From NCBI RefSeq assembly GCF_000374405.1, contig NZ_KB894218.1, positions 1,683 to 65,682 on the forward strand: 64,000 nt of DNA. Reading direction: 5' to 3'. Numbering within the stretch: the first letter of the stretch is position 1; each line of letters begins with the position of its first letter. The notes under the pieces are model-generated. The model was not told the origin of the DNA. It saw nothing but the letters and a program-made list of their open reading frames with translations, and ran no database searches. Below are positions 1 through 7,718 of the stretch, in pieces. This DNA is from Riemerella columbina DSM 16469. Lineage in GTDB: Bacteria > Bacteroidota > Bacteroidia > Flavobacteriales > Weeksellaceae. The position numbers were made by a program, and so were the translations under genes.

Positions 1-11
1 CCGATAAAATA

Positions 12-99
12 GATATTAGATTTTAGATGTTAGACATGAGATAAAGAGGTTAGTAACTACTAATTTCTAAACTCTAAGTTCTAATCTCTATTTAATATC
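12..99. repeat. Long imperfect inverted repeat in rRNA spacer
   Basis: The spacer just before the 5S gene can fold on itself over nearly its whole length. GATATTA at 12-18 is matched by TAATATC at 93-99, and TTAGTA at 50-55 by TACTAA at 58-63 around a two-base centre (56-57), with imperfect pairing between. It could be a processing stem of the rRNA precursor or a small inverted-repeat insertion; the sequence alone does not decide. Confidence 0.55.
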
Positions 100-111
100 C
101 ATATAAAGACC

Positions 112-220
<109 letters not shown>

Positions 221-231
221 TTTTATTTTTG

Positions 232-266
232 AAAAGCCTCAAGTATTAAACTTGAGGCTTTTTTTG
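232..266 (+). terminator. Rho-independent terminator of the rRNA operon
   Basis: AAAAGCCTCAAGT (232-244) pairs with ACTTGAGGCTTTT (250-262) around a short loop, and the stem runs into a T tract. It lies 11 nt after the 5S gene. The bases from here to about 430 hold no gene I can support. Confidence 0.93.
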
Positions 267-430
267 TTTATATTCCTATTAAGTATTAGGTTAGTTCTTA
301 TACTTTCAATTATTATTGTCTACCATTCTTTACCGCAAATTTCTATACTTATTGTGCCCAAAATTATTTTTTAATGACCACACCCAAGTGTAGTGAATGG
401 TATGTATACTCATTTTATTTTTGCTTTTAA

Positions 431-995
431 ATGGAGGATATACAAGAAAATAGACTTTTATATGTCCTGAAGAACAAAATAAAATTAAAACTACTAAAGT
501 CTTAATAGCGGGTAGTGGTATCGGTAGTAATATTGCAGAGTGTTCTCTTAGGTTTGGATTTGAAAATTTTACGATTGTGATGGTGATGATGTGGAATTGT
601 CTAATTTAAATAGGCAAAATTATGTGATCAAAGATATTAATAAACCTAAAGTGAAGCAACTTTATGATAGATTGAAGCGCATTAATCCTTCTGCTAATAT
701 AAAAGTAGTTACAGAATTTATTACAGAAGAAAATTTAAAAGACATTTTATATGATATGGTCACTCTATTGCCATCAACGCTTTAGATTTTGTTAATAATG
801 TTCCTTTAATATTTGATAAAAGTTGTCAGCAAAAAGGCATTTTTGTATTACCATCCGTATTAGACTAGGATGATTGTTTTAGGCTAAATTTTTAGATAAC
901 TCGTATAGAAGCAAATGATTGTCTGAAAAGCATATTTGAAAGATTTATTTTAATAAAATATTTTTCTAGTAAAGGCTATCTAATTATTTAGTTGT
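431..995 (+). pseudogene. Decayed ThiF/MoeB/HesA (E1-like) family gene
   Basis: Pieces of an E1-like ATP-binding fold can be read in successive frames: LIAGSGIGSNIAE (the GxGxxG nucleotide loop), then GDDVELSNLNRQNY (the family's D...N..R motif), then INALDFVNNVPLIFD. At least three frame changes are needed, near 460, 577-579 and 752-758. An in-frame TAG follows at 866-868, after which similarity fades. Intact relatives adenylate a C-terminal glycine or carboxylate. No catalytic cysteine region can be recognised. The right boundary is approximate. The gene is surely non-functional; its original substrate cannot be told. Confidence 0.8.
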
Positions 996-1047
996 TGATT
1001 ATTATTTTGATAACTGAAAAAAATAATAATACGATAGAATTGGCTTA

Positions 1048-3093
1048 TTAATCTTTTCTATTTTCCAATTTCAGCAAAAACGCATATTCCAAAGCATCTT
1101 CTTTTAGGGACTCGAAACGACCACTTGCACCACCATGTCCTGAAGAAAAATCGGTTTTAAAAACGATAAGATGGTCATCGGTTTTTAAATCTCGAAGTTT
1201 CGCCACCCATTTGGCAGGTTCCCAATATTGTACTTGGCTATCGTGGTAGCCTGTGGTAACTAAAAGATTGGGATAGGCTTTAGGCACAACATTATCATAG
1301 GGCGAGTAGGATTTCATATAGTGGTAATACACTTCGTTTTTAGGGTTGCCCCATTCGTCAAATTCCCCAGTGGTTAATGGAATATCTTCATCCAGCATGG
1401 TGGTGACTACATCTACAAAAGGCACTTGGGCAATCATACCATGGAATAATTCTGGGCGTTCATTCATTACAGCACCCATAAGTAGGCCTCCAGCACTTCC
1501 TCCCATAGCGTAGAGATGTTTTGGCGAAGTGTAGTGTTTTGCAATTAAAAACTCGGCACAGTCAATAAAATCGTAAAATGTATTTTTCTTTTGAAGTAGT
1601 TTGCCGTCCTCATACCAATCTCGTCCTAAATATTCACCTCCTCTGATATGGGCGATTGCAAATACAAAACCTCTATCTAAAAGCGAGAGCCTTATTCTAG
1701 AAAATGTAGCATCTACCGTATGACCATAGCTGCCATAACCATAGAGCAATACAGGTGTAGAGGATGATAACTTGGTATTTTTATGATAAACTAAGGATAT
1801 AGGAATTTTAGTTTTGCCATCTCTAGAGTTTGCCCATAGTCGCTCGGATTGGTAATCGTGTTTATTAAATGTGCCTACTACTTCCTGCTCCTTTAGTAAG
1901 ACTTGCGTTTGATTCACCATATCGAACTCAAAAATGGCAGCAGGCTGTACTAATGAGGAATAGCCATAGCGTAAATGGGTAGAGTCAAAATCTAAATTTA
2001 CTCCGATATAAGCGGTGTAAGTTTCTTCTTCAAAGGGTAGATAATACTGCTTTTGTGTTTCCCAATGCCTAATACTGATTTGAAGTAAGCCTTCTGTCCG
2101 CTCTTCTATCACTAAAAAGTCCCTAAAAATTTCAACCCCTTCCAATAAAACTTCTTTTCTATGAGGGATAATGGTTTCCCAATGATTTTTTTGAGGCGTT
2201 TCAACAGGCGTTTTTACGAATTTAAAATTAGAGGCACTCCCTTCGTTAGTAATGATGTAAAAATGGTCTTTATAATGTTCTACGGAATATTCTAACCCCG
2301 TTTCACGAGGCTGTACTATCGTCCATTCAGCGTTTACATTATCGGCTGGAATAAAACGATGTTCGTCTGCTACCGTGCTGGAGCTTGAAATAAAAATGTA
2401 ATCTAAAGATTTAGTTTTGAAAACATTAACATCAAAAGTGCTATCCTTTTCGTGGTATACTAAAAGATCTTCTTTAGGGTCTGTGCCCAAGCGGTGTTGA
2501 TATACTTGGAAAGCTCTTAAATTTTTATCTTTTCGGATATAGAAGAAATGTTGGTTGTCATTAGCCCAAACCGCTTTTCCCGTTGTATTTTCGATGACTT
2601 CGGGCAAAAGTGTCCCTGTGGTCAAATCTTTAATGTAGATGCTGTAAATCCTTCTGCCCATATCATCTACGGCATAGGTGGACAGTTGATTGTTGGGGCT
2701 TACCACCATACTACTCACATCCATAAAGGTTTTACCCTCTGCTAAGATGTTAACATCTAACAGCAATTTGGCGTCTGCCTCTAAGGTTTTAAATTTTCTA
2801 TAAAATAGTGGATAGTCTTTACCTTTTTCAAACCTTACCAAATACCAATATCCATTAAAGAAATAAGGCAACGACTCATCGTCTTCCTTGTAGCGGGCTT
2901 TCATTTCCTCAAATAAGGCTTTCTGAAGCGCTTCGGTATCTTTCATAAGGTATTCCGCATAGCGATTTTCCTCTTCTAGATATTGGAATACTTCTGGAGT
3001 ATCCCTTTGGTTCATCCAAAAATAAGGGTCTTGGCGAACATCATGATGTATAGTTAAGGCTTTATCGTGTTTAGGAGCTACAGGTGCTTTCAT
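1048..3093 (-). CDS. ptrB: Oligopeptidase B (S9A prolyl oligopeptidase family)
   Basis: A serine peptidase of 681 aa that cleaves short peptides after basic residues. The N-terminal two thirds form the beta-propeller that keeps large proteins out; the C-terminal alpha/beta-hydrolase domain carries the triad. Visible are GGSAGG (nucleophile Ser533), HDSQV (Asp618) and GHGGASGRF (His653), together with GEFDEWGNP, which is typical of oligopeptidase B rather than prolyl oligopeptidase. There is no signal peptide, so it is probably cytoplasmic. The length matches the family. It follows hemD by 75 bp, with a stem-loop between, and is probably transcribed separately or by readthrough. Confidence 0.93.
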   Translation of the reverse strand: MKAPVAPKHDKALTIHHDVRQDPYFWMNQRDTPEVFQYLEEENRYAEYLMKDTEALQKALFEEMKARYKEDDESLPYFFNGYWYLVRFEKGKDYPLFYRKFKTLEADAKLLLDVNILAEGKTFMDVSSMVVSPNNQLSTYAVDDMGRRIYSIYIKDLTTGTLLPEVIENTTGKAVWANDNQHFFYIRKDKNLRAFQVYQHRLGTDPKEDLLVYHEKDSTFDVNVFKTKSLDYIFISSSSTVADEHRFIPADNVNAEWTIVQPRETGLEYSVEHYKDHFYIITNEGSASNFKFVKTPVETPQKNHWETIIPHRKEVLLEGVEIFRDFLVIEERTEGLLQISIRHWETQKQYYLPFEEETYTAYIGVNLDFDSTHLRYGYSSLVQPAAIFEFDMVNQTQVLLKEQEVVGTFNKHDYQSERLWANSRDGKTKIPISLVYHKNTKLSSSTPVLLYGYGSYGHTVDATFSRIRLSLLDRGFVFAIAHIRGGEYLGRDWYEDGKLLQKKNTFYDFIDCAEFLIAKHYTSPKHLYAMGGSAGGLLMGAVMNERPELFHGMIAQVPFVDVVTTMLDEDIPLTTGEFDEWGNPKNEVYYHYMKSYSPYDNVVPKAYPNLLVTTGYHDSQVQYWEPAKWVAKLRDLKTDDHLIVFKTDFSSGHGGASGRFESLKEDALEYAFLLKLENRKD

Positions 3094-3118
3094 AGGGGTA
3101 AAAGGTTACGAATGGAAA

Positions 3119-3147
3119 CGCCACCAATCTTTAGAGGACTGATGGCG
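3119..3147 (-). terminator. Stem-loop after hemD, possible weak terminator
   Basis: Read on the minus strand, CGCCATCAGT pairs with ATTGGTGGCG over 10 bp (some G-U pairs) around a 9-nt loop. Only a short T run follows, so termination would be inefficient. Confidence 0.5.
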
Positions 3148-3168
3148 CTGGATTTTAAAAAAAATAAA

Positions 3169-3906
3169 TTATTTACTTTGGCGTATAAAATTTTCTATCG
3201 CCATTGCCATGGATGGATTTTCTTTAGTAGGGGCTAAAATATCTACTTTCAGTCCAGCTTCTTCTGCGGCAAGTTTAGTAGAGTTTCCAAAAACTGCCAC
3301 TTTAAATTTAGATTTGCTGTAATCTTTAAAGTTTTCTACCATAGATTTAATACCTTGAGGGCTGAAGAAAACCAATAAATCATAATCGGAAAGCTGAATA
3401 TCGGATAAATCGCTGCTTACGGTACGGTACATTACCGCACGCGTCCAGTCTACTCCAGAAGCATCTAATACTTTTTTGATGTTATCATTCAAAACATCAG
3501 AAGACGGCAGTAAGTATTTCTCAGAAGGATATTTTTTTAGCAAAGGCTGCATATCCGCCGGCAATTTCTCACCAAAGCTAATTTTTCTTTTTCTGTAAAC
3601 GATATGCTTTTGTAGATAGTTAGCAATAGCCTCGGATTGGCAGATATAGCGCATGGCATCTGGTACAGCGAAACGCATTTCTTCTGCAATACGGAAGTAG
3701 TGGTCTACGGCATTTCGGCTGGTAAAGATAATGCCTGTATATTGAGACAAGTCTATCTTTTGCGTTCTCAAGTCCTTAGCATCGGCACCTTGCACATGGA
3801 TAAATGGACGAAAATCAATATTGATTTTTTCTTTTTTTGCCAATTCCATATACGGTGATGATTCTGCTGGCTGTGGCTGAGATACGAGTATAGATTTAAT
3901 TTTCAT
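3169..3906 (-). CDS. hemD: Uroporphyrinogen-III synthase
   Basis: Cytoplasmic heme-pathway enzyme of 245 aa that closes hydroxymethylbilane to uroporphyrinogen III with inversion of ring D. The family conserves little sequence. The call rests on the overall two-domain pattern of flavobacterial HemD: an N-terminal SQPQP strand, IIFTSRNAVDHYF (around residues 59-71), and a C-terminal half with LLVFFSPQGIKSM and VAVFGNSTKLAAEEAGLKVD. Length is normal. It lies downstream of a DUF4271 membrane protein in the same direction, an arrangement common in this group. A 12-bp hairpin sits between the two genes. Confidence 0.88.
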   Translation of the reverse strand: MKIKSILVSQPQPAESSPYMELAKKEKINIDFRPFIHVQGADAKDLRTQKIDLSQYTGIIFTSRNAVDHYFRIAEEMRFAVPDAMRYICQSEAIANYLQKHIVYRKRKISFGEKLPADMQPLLKKYPSEKYLLPSSDVLNDNIKKVLDASGVDWTRAVMYRTVSSDLSDIQLSDYDLLVFFSPQGIKSMVENFKDYSKSKFKVAVFGNSTKLAAEEAGLKVDILAPTKENPSMAMAIENFIRQSK

Positions 3907-3922
3907 TTTTTCTATTCTTTAG

Positions 3923-3964
3923 TTGGCAAGTGCTAAGTAAAGTTGCGTTTGTCTTAGTTGCCAA
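3923..3964 (-). other. Intergenic 12-bp hairpin between DUF4271 gene and hemD
   Basis: TTGGCAA (3923-3929) plus CTAAG (3933-3937) pair with CTTAGTTGCCAA (3953-3964), leaving a 3-nt bulge and a 15-nt loop. There is no T tract, so it is not a standard terminator. It could act as an mRNA processing or stability element for hemD. Confidence 0.5.
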
Positions 3965-3979
3965 TAGTTATTTTCGTAG

Positions 3980-4624
3980 TTAAAAAAACAATAATTTGCA
4001 TACCACCAAAAAAGGTAATATTTGGAGGGTGCAAATATACAAAATTTTATAATACCACTCTTCGGGTAAAATGGAAGGACGCTTAAAAATATAGATTAAA
4101 TTTTTGAAAATGAAGCCTATAATGAAACTAATAAGATAGGTGTATATCATCCAATCCTTTGGTATAGGGATATAGTACTGTATTAAAACTAAACAGGTGA
4201 GTACCAAGGTATAGACCAAAAATATTTTAGTCGTTACAAAATAAAAGTGTTGCCATCGCTCTAATTCCCCAGAATTGGCTAGTAAGAAATAAGTAAATAG
4301 AATCCTAAATGCAAACAATCCTAAAAGGGTAACTAGCACACAGCCCAATTTATTAAGTTGATAGCCTCCCAGTATATCGTATTGATGATAAAATTCTGGG
4401 ATTACGGGTAGAAATGGGGCTAAAGCTAAACCAGCCACCACTACAAACCCCGCACTGACCATCAGCCAAGTTTGAAATCTATTATTGACGAACTCTAAGT
4501 CGAGGGCAAGGTATTTTAACAATGTAATTTCTCTCATCAATACCCTAAAGATGAACACATACAGAAATCCCACTGCTAAAAGGGTATAAATAACCCAATC
4601 TTTATTTTCGATGATACGAACCAA
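3980..4624 (-). CDS. DUF4271 domain-containing membrane protein
   Basis: A 214-aa polytopic membrane protein of unknown function with about six hydrophobic segments (for example 11-29, 51-72, 93-113, 130-148, 158-176, 193-212). Size, topology and position upstream of hemD fit the Bacteroidota DUF4271 family. The first usable start is TTG at 4624; no ATG occurs before residue 30. A TAnnTTTG promoter box lies at 4641-4648, so a start close to this point is reasonable. A role linked to heme or membrane biology is only suggested by the neighbour. Confidence 0.75.
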   Translation of the reverse strand: MVRIIENKDWVIYTLLAVGFLYVFIFRVLMREITLLKYLALDLEFVNNRFQTWLMVSAGFVVVAGLALAPFLPVIPEFYHQYDILGGYQLNKLGCVLVTLLGLFAFRILFTYFLLANSGELERWQHFYFVTTKIFLVYTLVLTCLVLIQYYIPIPKDWMIYTYLISFIIGFIFKNLIYIFKRPSILPEEWYYKILYICTLQILPFLVVCKLLFF

Positions 4625-4640
4625 ACCTCTAAAATTTTTG

Positions 4641-4648
4641 CAAAAATA
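4641..4648 (-). promoter_or_regulatory. Bacteroidota -7 promoter box
   Basis: TATTTTTG on the minus strand, an exact match to TAnnTTTG, 16 nt before the TTG start of the DUF4271 gene. No clear -33 element was seen. Confidence 0.55.
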
Positions 4649-4682
4649 ACCTTTTTTAATGGATACCTAAAACCTAAATCGT

Positions 4683-5924
4683 TTAGATAAAAAAGTGGGT
4701 GATGGTATAAATCACCAAACCAACCAAGCCACCGACTAAAGTTCCATTCACTCTAATGAATTGTAAATCTTTACCCACTTCCAGCTCTAGTTTATTACTC
4801 AACTCTTTACCTTCCCAGTTGCCTACCGTGCTACTAATCACCCCCCCAAAACGATGGGTGTTTTTTAAGATATAAGTGTAAGCGGTACGCCTTACCCAGC
4901 CATCAATTTTATTTTGAAGTTGAGGGTCGGTTTTAAGGTTATGAGATAGCTGGTCTAGGTTTTTATACAAATAAGATTTGAGTGCGGAGGACTCGTGTTC
5001 CAATTCCGAAATGATACTTTTCTTAATAGAAGCCCAAATATCGGTAATATACAGCGATAGTTTTTCCTTTTTCAACCATTCTTTTTTAAGGGTATCAAAC
5101 TGCTGTTCCCATTTGGAACTACTTTTCAATTCATCAGAAAACTGCGTCATTTTCAGCGTCAGTTCATTTCTTAGCGAATGTTGTAAGTCTTGCTCTACTT
5201 CTTCAAAATATTTTGCCAATCCCATGGTAATTTTATCGGCAATGGCATCATCTACAAACTTAGGAATTAGTGAAAAGCTTTCCTTTTTTACGTGTTCCCG
5301 AACAAGGTTTTGATGATTGATGATATAGTCTTTAATTTGAAGCGACAAATGGGTAATCAATTTTTGATGTTCTTCCTGCTGCAAGATATAATCCAAACCA
5401 CTACCAATAAGTTGGTTAAACTTTAATTGTGCCGTCATTTCCATCGCTTTATCTGTCATAAAGTGAATCACCTTATCATCTTCTAGTTGATGGATAATAT
5501 CTGCCATAATACTGGATACTTGCGATACCACCACTTGTTGATTATGAGGTTTCGCTAACCAATCCCCTGCGATGTGAGAAACTTTGAGTTGCTGTATATA
5601 AGGGCGTATATTCTGTGGGGACAAAAAATTACTCACGACAAAACTTCCCAGATTATCCCCAATTTTAGATTTACTCTTTTCAATAAGGTTGGTATGTGGA
5701 ATTTTAAGCCCTAATGGATGATGAAATAATGCCGTTACCGCAAACCAGTCTGCCAAAGCACCCACCATAGCCGCTTCTGAAAACGCTTTGATATAGCCAA
5801 TCCAATGTGCCGACTGATGTGATTTTTGATAAATGGTACTGAGAATGAAAACCACTGCCATCAAAATAAATAATCCTGTGGCAATCGCTTTATATTTCCT
5901 AAGTTGTCTTTTCTTGTCCTCCAT
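4683..5924 (-). CDS. DUF445 family membrane-anchored protein (YjiN-like)
   Basis: A 413-aa protein of the DUF445/YjiN family, whose function is unknown. Residues near 13-32 form one membrane helix; a glycine-rich turn with the family motif ALADWFAVTALFHHPLGLKIPHTNLI follows (split here: ALADWFAV, then FHHPLGLKIPHTNLI). A long, mostly helical charged middle comes next, with a second membrane helix at the C-terminus (GGLVGLVIYTITHFF). I start it at the ATG at 5924 (MEDKKRQL) rather than an upstream TTG, because the upstream residues look non-native. It lies 53 bp beyond the stop of msrA on the same strand and may be cotranscribed with the msrA/ROK pair or with DUF4271. Confidence 0.82.
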   Translation of the reverse strand: MEDKKRQLRKYKAIATGLFILMAVVFILSTIYQKSHQSAHWIGYIKAFSEAAMVGALADWFAVTALFHHPLGLKIPHTNLIEKSKSKIGDNLGSFVVSNFLSPQNIRPYIQQLKVSHIAGDWLAKPHNQQVVVSQVSSIMADIIHQLEDDKVIHFMTDKAMEMTAQLKFNQLIGSGLDYILQQEEHQKLITHLSLQIKDYIINHQNLVREHVKKESFSLIPKFVDDAIADKITMGLAKYFEEVEQDLQHSLRNELTLKMTQFSDELKSSSKWEQQFDTLKKEWLKKEKLSLYITDIWASIKKSIISELEHESSALKSYLYKNLDQLSHNLKTDPQLQNKIDGWVRRTAYTYILKNTHRFGGVISSTVGNWEGKELSNKLELEVGKDLQFIRVNGTLVGGLVGLVIYTITHFFI

Positions 5925-5977
5925 AGTATGCACTATCAACAAATCATTTGCCAATTATCATGTCGAAAGGTTTTAAT

Positions 5978-6634
5978 TTATAATTCTGAGGGCTTTAGCC
6001 AGCCTTTACTGCCAAAATAATCTTTAAACTTTTGGATTTTCGGTCCTACCACCATACTACAATACGGCTGATTAGGATTTTGTTTATAATAGCCTTGGTG
6101 ATAGGCTTCTGCTGCCCAAAATTTCTCAAAAGGGGCTACTTCTGTCACATACTTGCCCTGCCATTTCCCTGAGGCTTCGGAAATTTTTATTGCCTCTTCC
6201 GCCAGTTGTTTCTCTTCGTCGTTGCGATAAAAAATGACCGAGCGGTATTGTGTTCCGATATCCTCACCTTGTCGGTTCAGTTGGGTAGGGTCGTGAAGGA
6301 AGAAAAAAACTTCCATCAGTTGATGGTAAGAAATGACTTTAGGATTGTAAGAAATTTGCACGACTTCGGCGTGCCCTGTATTGCCCGTGCAAACTTCTTC
6401 ATAAGTAGGGTTTTCAGTTTTGCCTCCTGAGTAGCCAGAAACTACGGAGTCTACACCTTTTAGCATATTAAAGCAGCTTTCTACACACCAGAAGCATCCG
6501 CCTCCAATGGTTAATAATTGATTTTGAGTATTGTGTTCTGTTGTCATCGTTTTATTTAATGATTGAGAAGGCTTAAAAGTTTGTCCACTACAAGCCCATA
6601 AAAATAAACTTAAAGTATAAATGAGGTATTTCAT
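5978..6634 (-). CDS. msrA: Peptide-methionine (S)-S-oxide reductase, lipoprotein form
   Basis: Repairs oxidised methionine by reducing the S-sulfoxide of Met residues. The MsrA active site GGGCFWCVES is at residues 44-53 (nucleophile Cys47), followed by SGYSGG, GHAEVVQ and the C-terminal domain. The start at 6634 gives MKYLIYTLSLFLWAC, a lipoprotein signal peptide with lipobox Cys15, so the enzyme should be membrane-anchored and face the periplasm. This start overlaps the ROK gene stop in ATGA, a classic translational-coupling overlap, which supports it over an upstream TTG. No MsrB domain is fused. It probably protects envelope proteins. Confidence 0.93.
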   Translation of the reverse strand: MKYLIYTLSLFLWACSGQTFKPSQSLNKTMTTEHNTQNQLLTIGGGCFWCVESCFNMLKGVDSVVSGYSGGKTENPTYEEVCTGNTGHAEVVQISYNPKVISYHQLMEVFFFLHDPTQLNRQGEDIGTQYRSVIFYRNDEEKQLAEEAIKISEASGKWQGKYVTEVAPFEKFWAAEAYHQGYYKQNPNQPYCSMVVGPKIQKFKDYFGSKGWLKPSEL

Positions 6635-7608
6635 GATTTTTGTTTTTCCCAAACTAAGGCACTGGCACCGAGTATTGCGGCATCGGCTTCGTCTAGTTCG
6701 CTAAAGACTAATTTTACTTTACCTCTAAAAGTTTTTAGTAGATTTCTTTCCATATGAAGTTTAGCAGGTTTTAGAATAAAATCGCCTGCTTTTATGACGC
6801 CTCCAAATAACAAAATGGCTTCGGGTGAAGAAAACATCACAAAATTAGCTAAAGCCTCCCCGAGTTTTTGCCCTGTATAGCGAAACACTTCTATGGCGAT
6901 GGGATCATTTTTTATAGCACATTCGTACACTGTTTTGGCGTTGATTTGCTCTTCTGGGTATTGGTTCAGCATAGAATCTGGAAACTCTGCTCTCATTTTT
7001 TTTGCGGTAATGGCAATACCCGTTGCCGAAGCGTAAGCTTCTAAACTACCTTCTGAGCCTGTGCTCCAATGTTTTCTACCGCCAGGTTTTACGATGGTAT
7101 GACCTAGCTCTCCCGCAAAGCCATCATGCCCATAGATGAGTTGTCCATTGGCTACAATCCCACTTCCCACACCTGTTCCTAGTGTTATCATAATAAAATC
7201 TTTCATTCCGCGGGCGGCACCAAACATCATTTCCCCTAGGGCTGCGGCATTAGCATCATTGGTAACTTGGCAAGGGACACCAAATTTTTCCGTTATTTTT
7301 TGGGCTAAAGGCACAATGCCTTTCCAATTAAGGTTTGGTGCATTTTCTATAGTCCCATTATAGTAGTTCCCATTGGGGGCACCTATTCCTACACCTTCTA
7401 ATTTAGATCCATCTTTTGTTAGTTCATTTAAGATGGGTTTTACTTCTGTATAGAGGCGTTCTATAAATTTTTCTATGGTTGGGGTGTCGGTTTTTATCCG
7501 CCCTTTACCAAGAATCTCACCTCTATGGTTGACTAAACCAAATTTGGTATTAGTCCCGCCAATATCTACACCCAGCGCTAAGCGCTTGGATAAATCTACT
7601 ACTGCCAT
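6631..7608 (-). CDS. ROK family sugar kinase (glucokinase-like)
   Basis: A 325-aa kinase that phosphorylates a hexose, probably glucose, with ATP. Visible are the phosphate loop LGVDIGGTNTKFG (residues 12-24), TNDANAAALGE, ITLGTGVGSGIV and the ROK segment GELGHTIVKPGGRKHW. The usual ROK zinc site (CxCGxxGCxE) is replaced by HWSTGSEGSLE, so all its cysteines are missing while the trailing Glu and YASATG are kept. The protein is otherwise full length. msrA is translationally coupled to it by an ATGA overlap. The exact sugar is not known. Confidence 0.88.
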   Translation of the reverse strand: MAVVDLSKRLALGVDIGGTNTKFGLVNHRGEILGKGRIKTDTPTIEKFIERLYTEVKPILNELTKDGSKLEGVGIGAPNGNYYNGTIENAPNLNWKGIVPLAQKITEKFGVPCQVTNDANAAALGEMMFGAARGMKDFIMITLGTGVGSGIVANGQLIYGHDGFAGELGHTIVKPGGRKHWSTGSEGSLEAYASATGIAITAKKMRAEFPDSMLNQYPEEQINAKTVYECAIKNDPIAIEVFRYTGQKLGEALANFVMFSSPEAILLFGGVIKAGDFILKPAKLHMERNLLKTFRGKVKLVFSELDEADAAILGASALVWEKQKS

Positions 7609-7659
7609 AATTGAAATATTTATTGGCTATAAAATTACGGTTTTTTATTTTTGATAGAA

Positions 7660-7701
7660 AATAAAAACGCCACTATCATTCAAAATAACAATGGCGTTTT
7701 A
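7660..7701 (-). terminator. Terminator of secA
   Basis: On the minus strand AAAACGCCAT pairs with GTGGCGTTTT (one G-U pair) around a 16-nt loop, ending in a T-rich run. It lies directly after the secA stop. Confidence 0.8.
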
Positions 7702-7718
7702 GGTATAAGTATTCTTTC

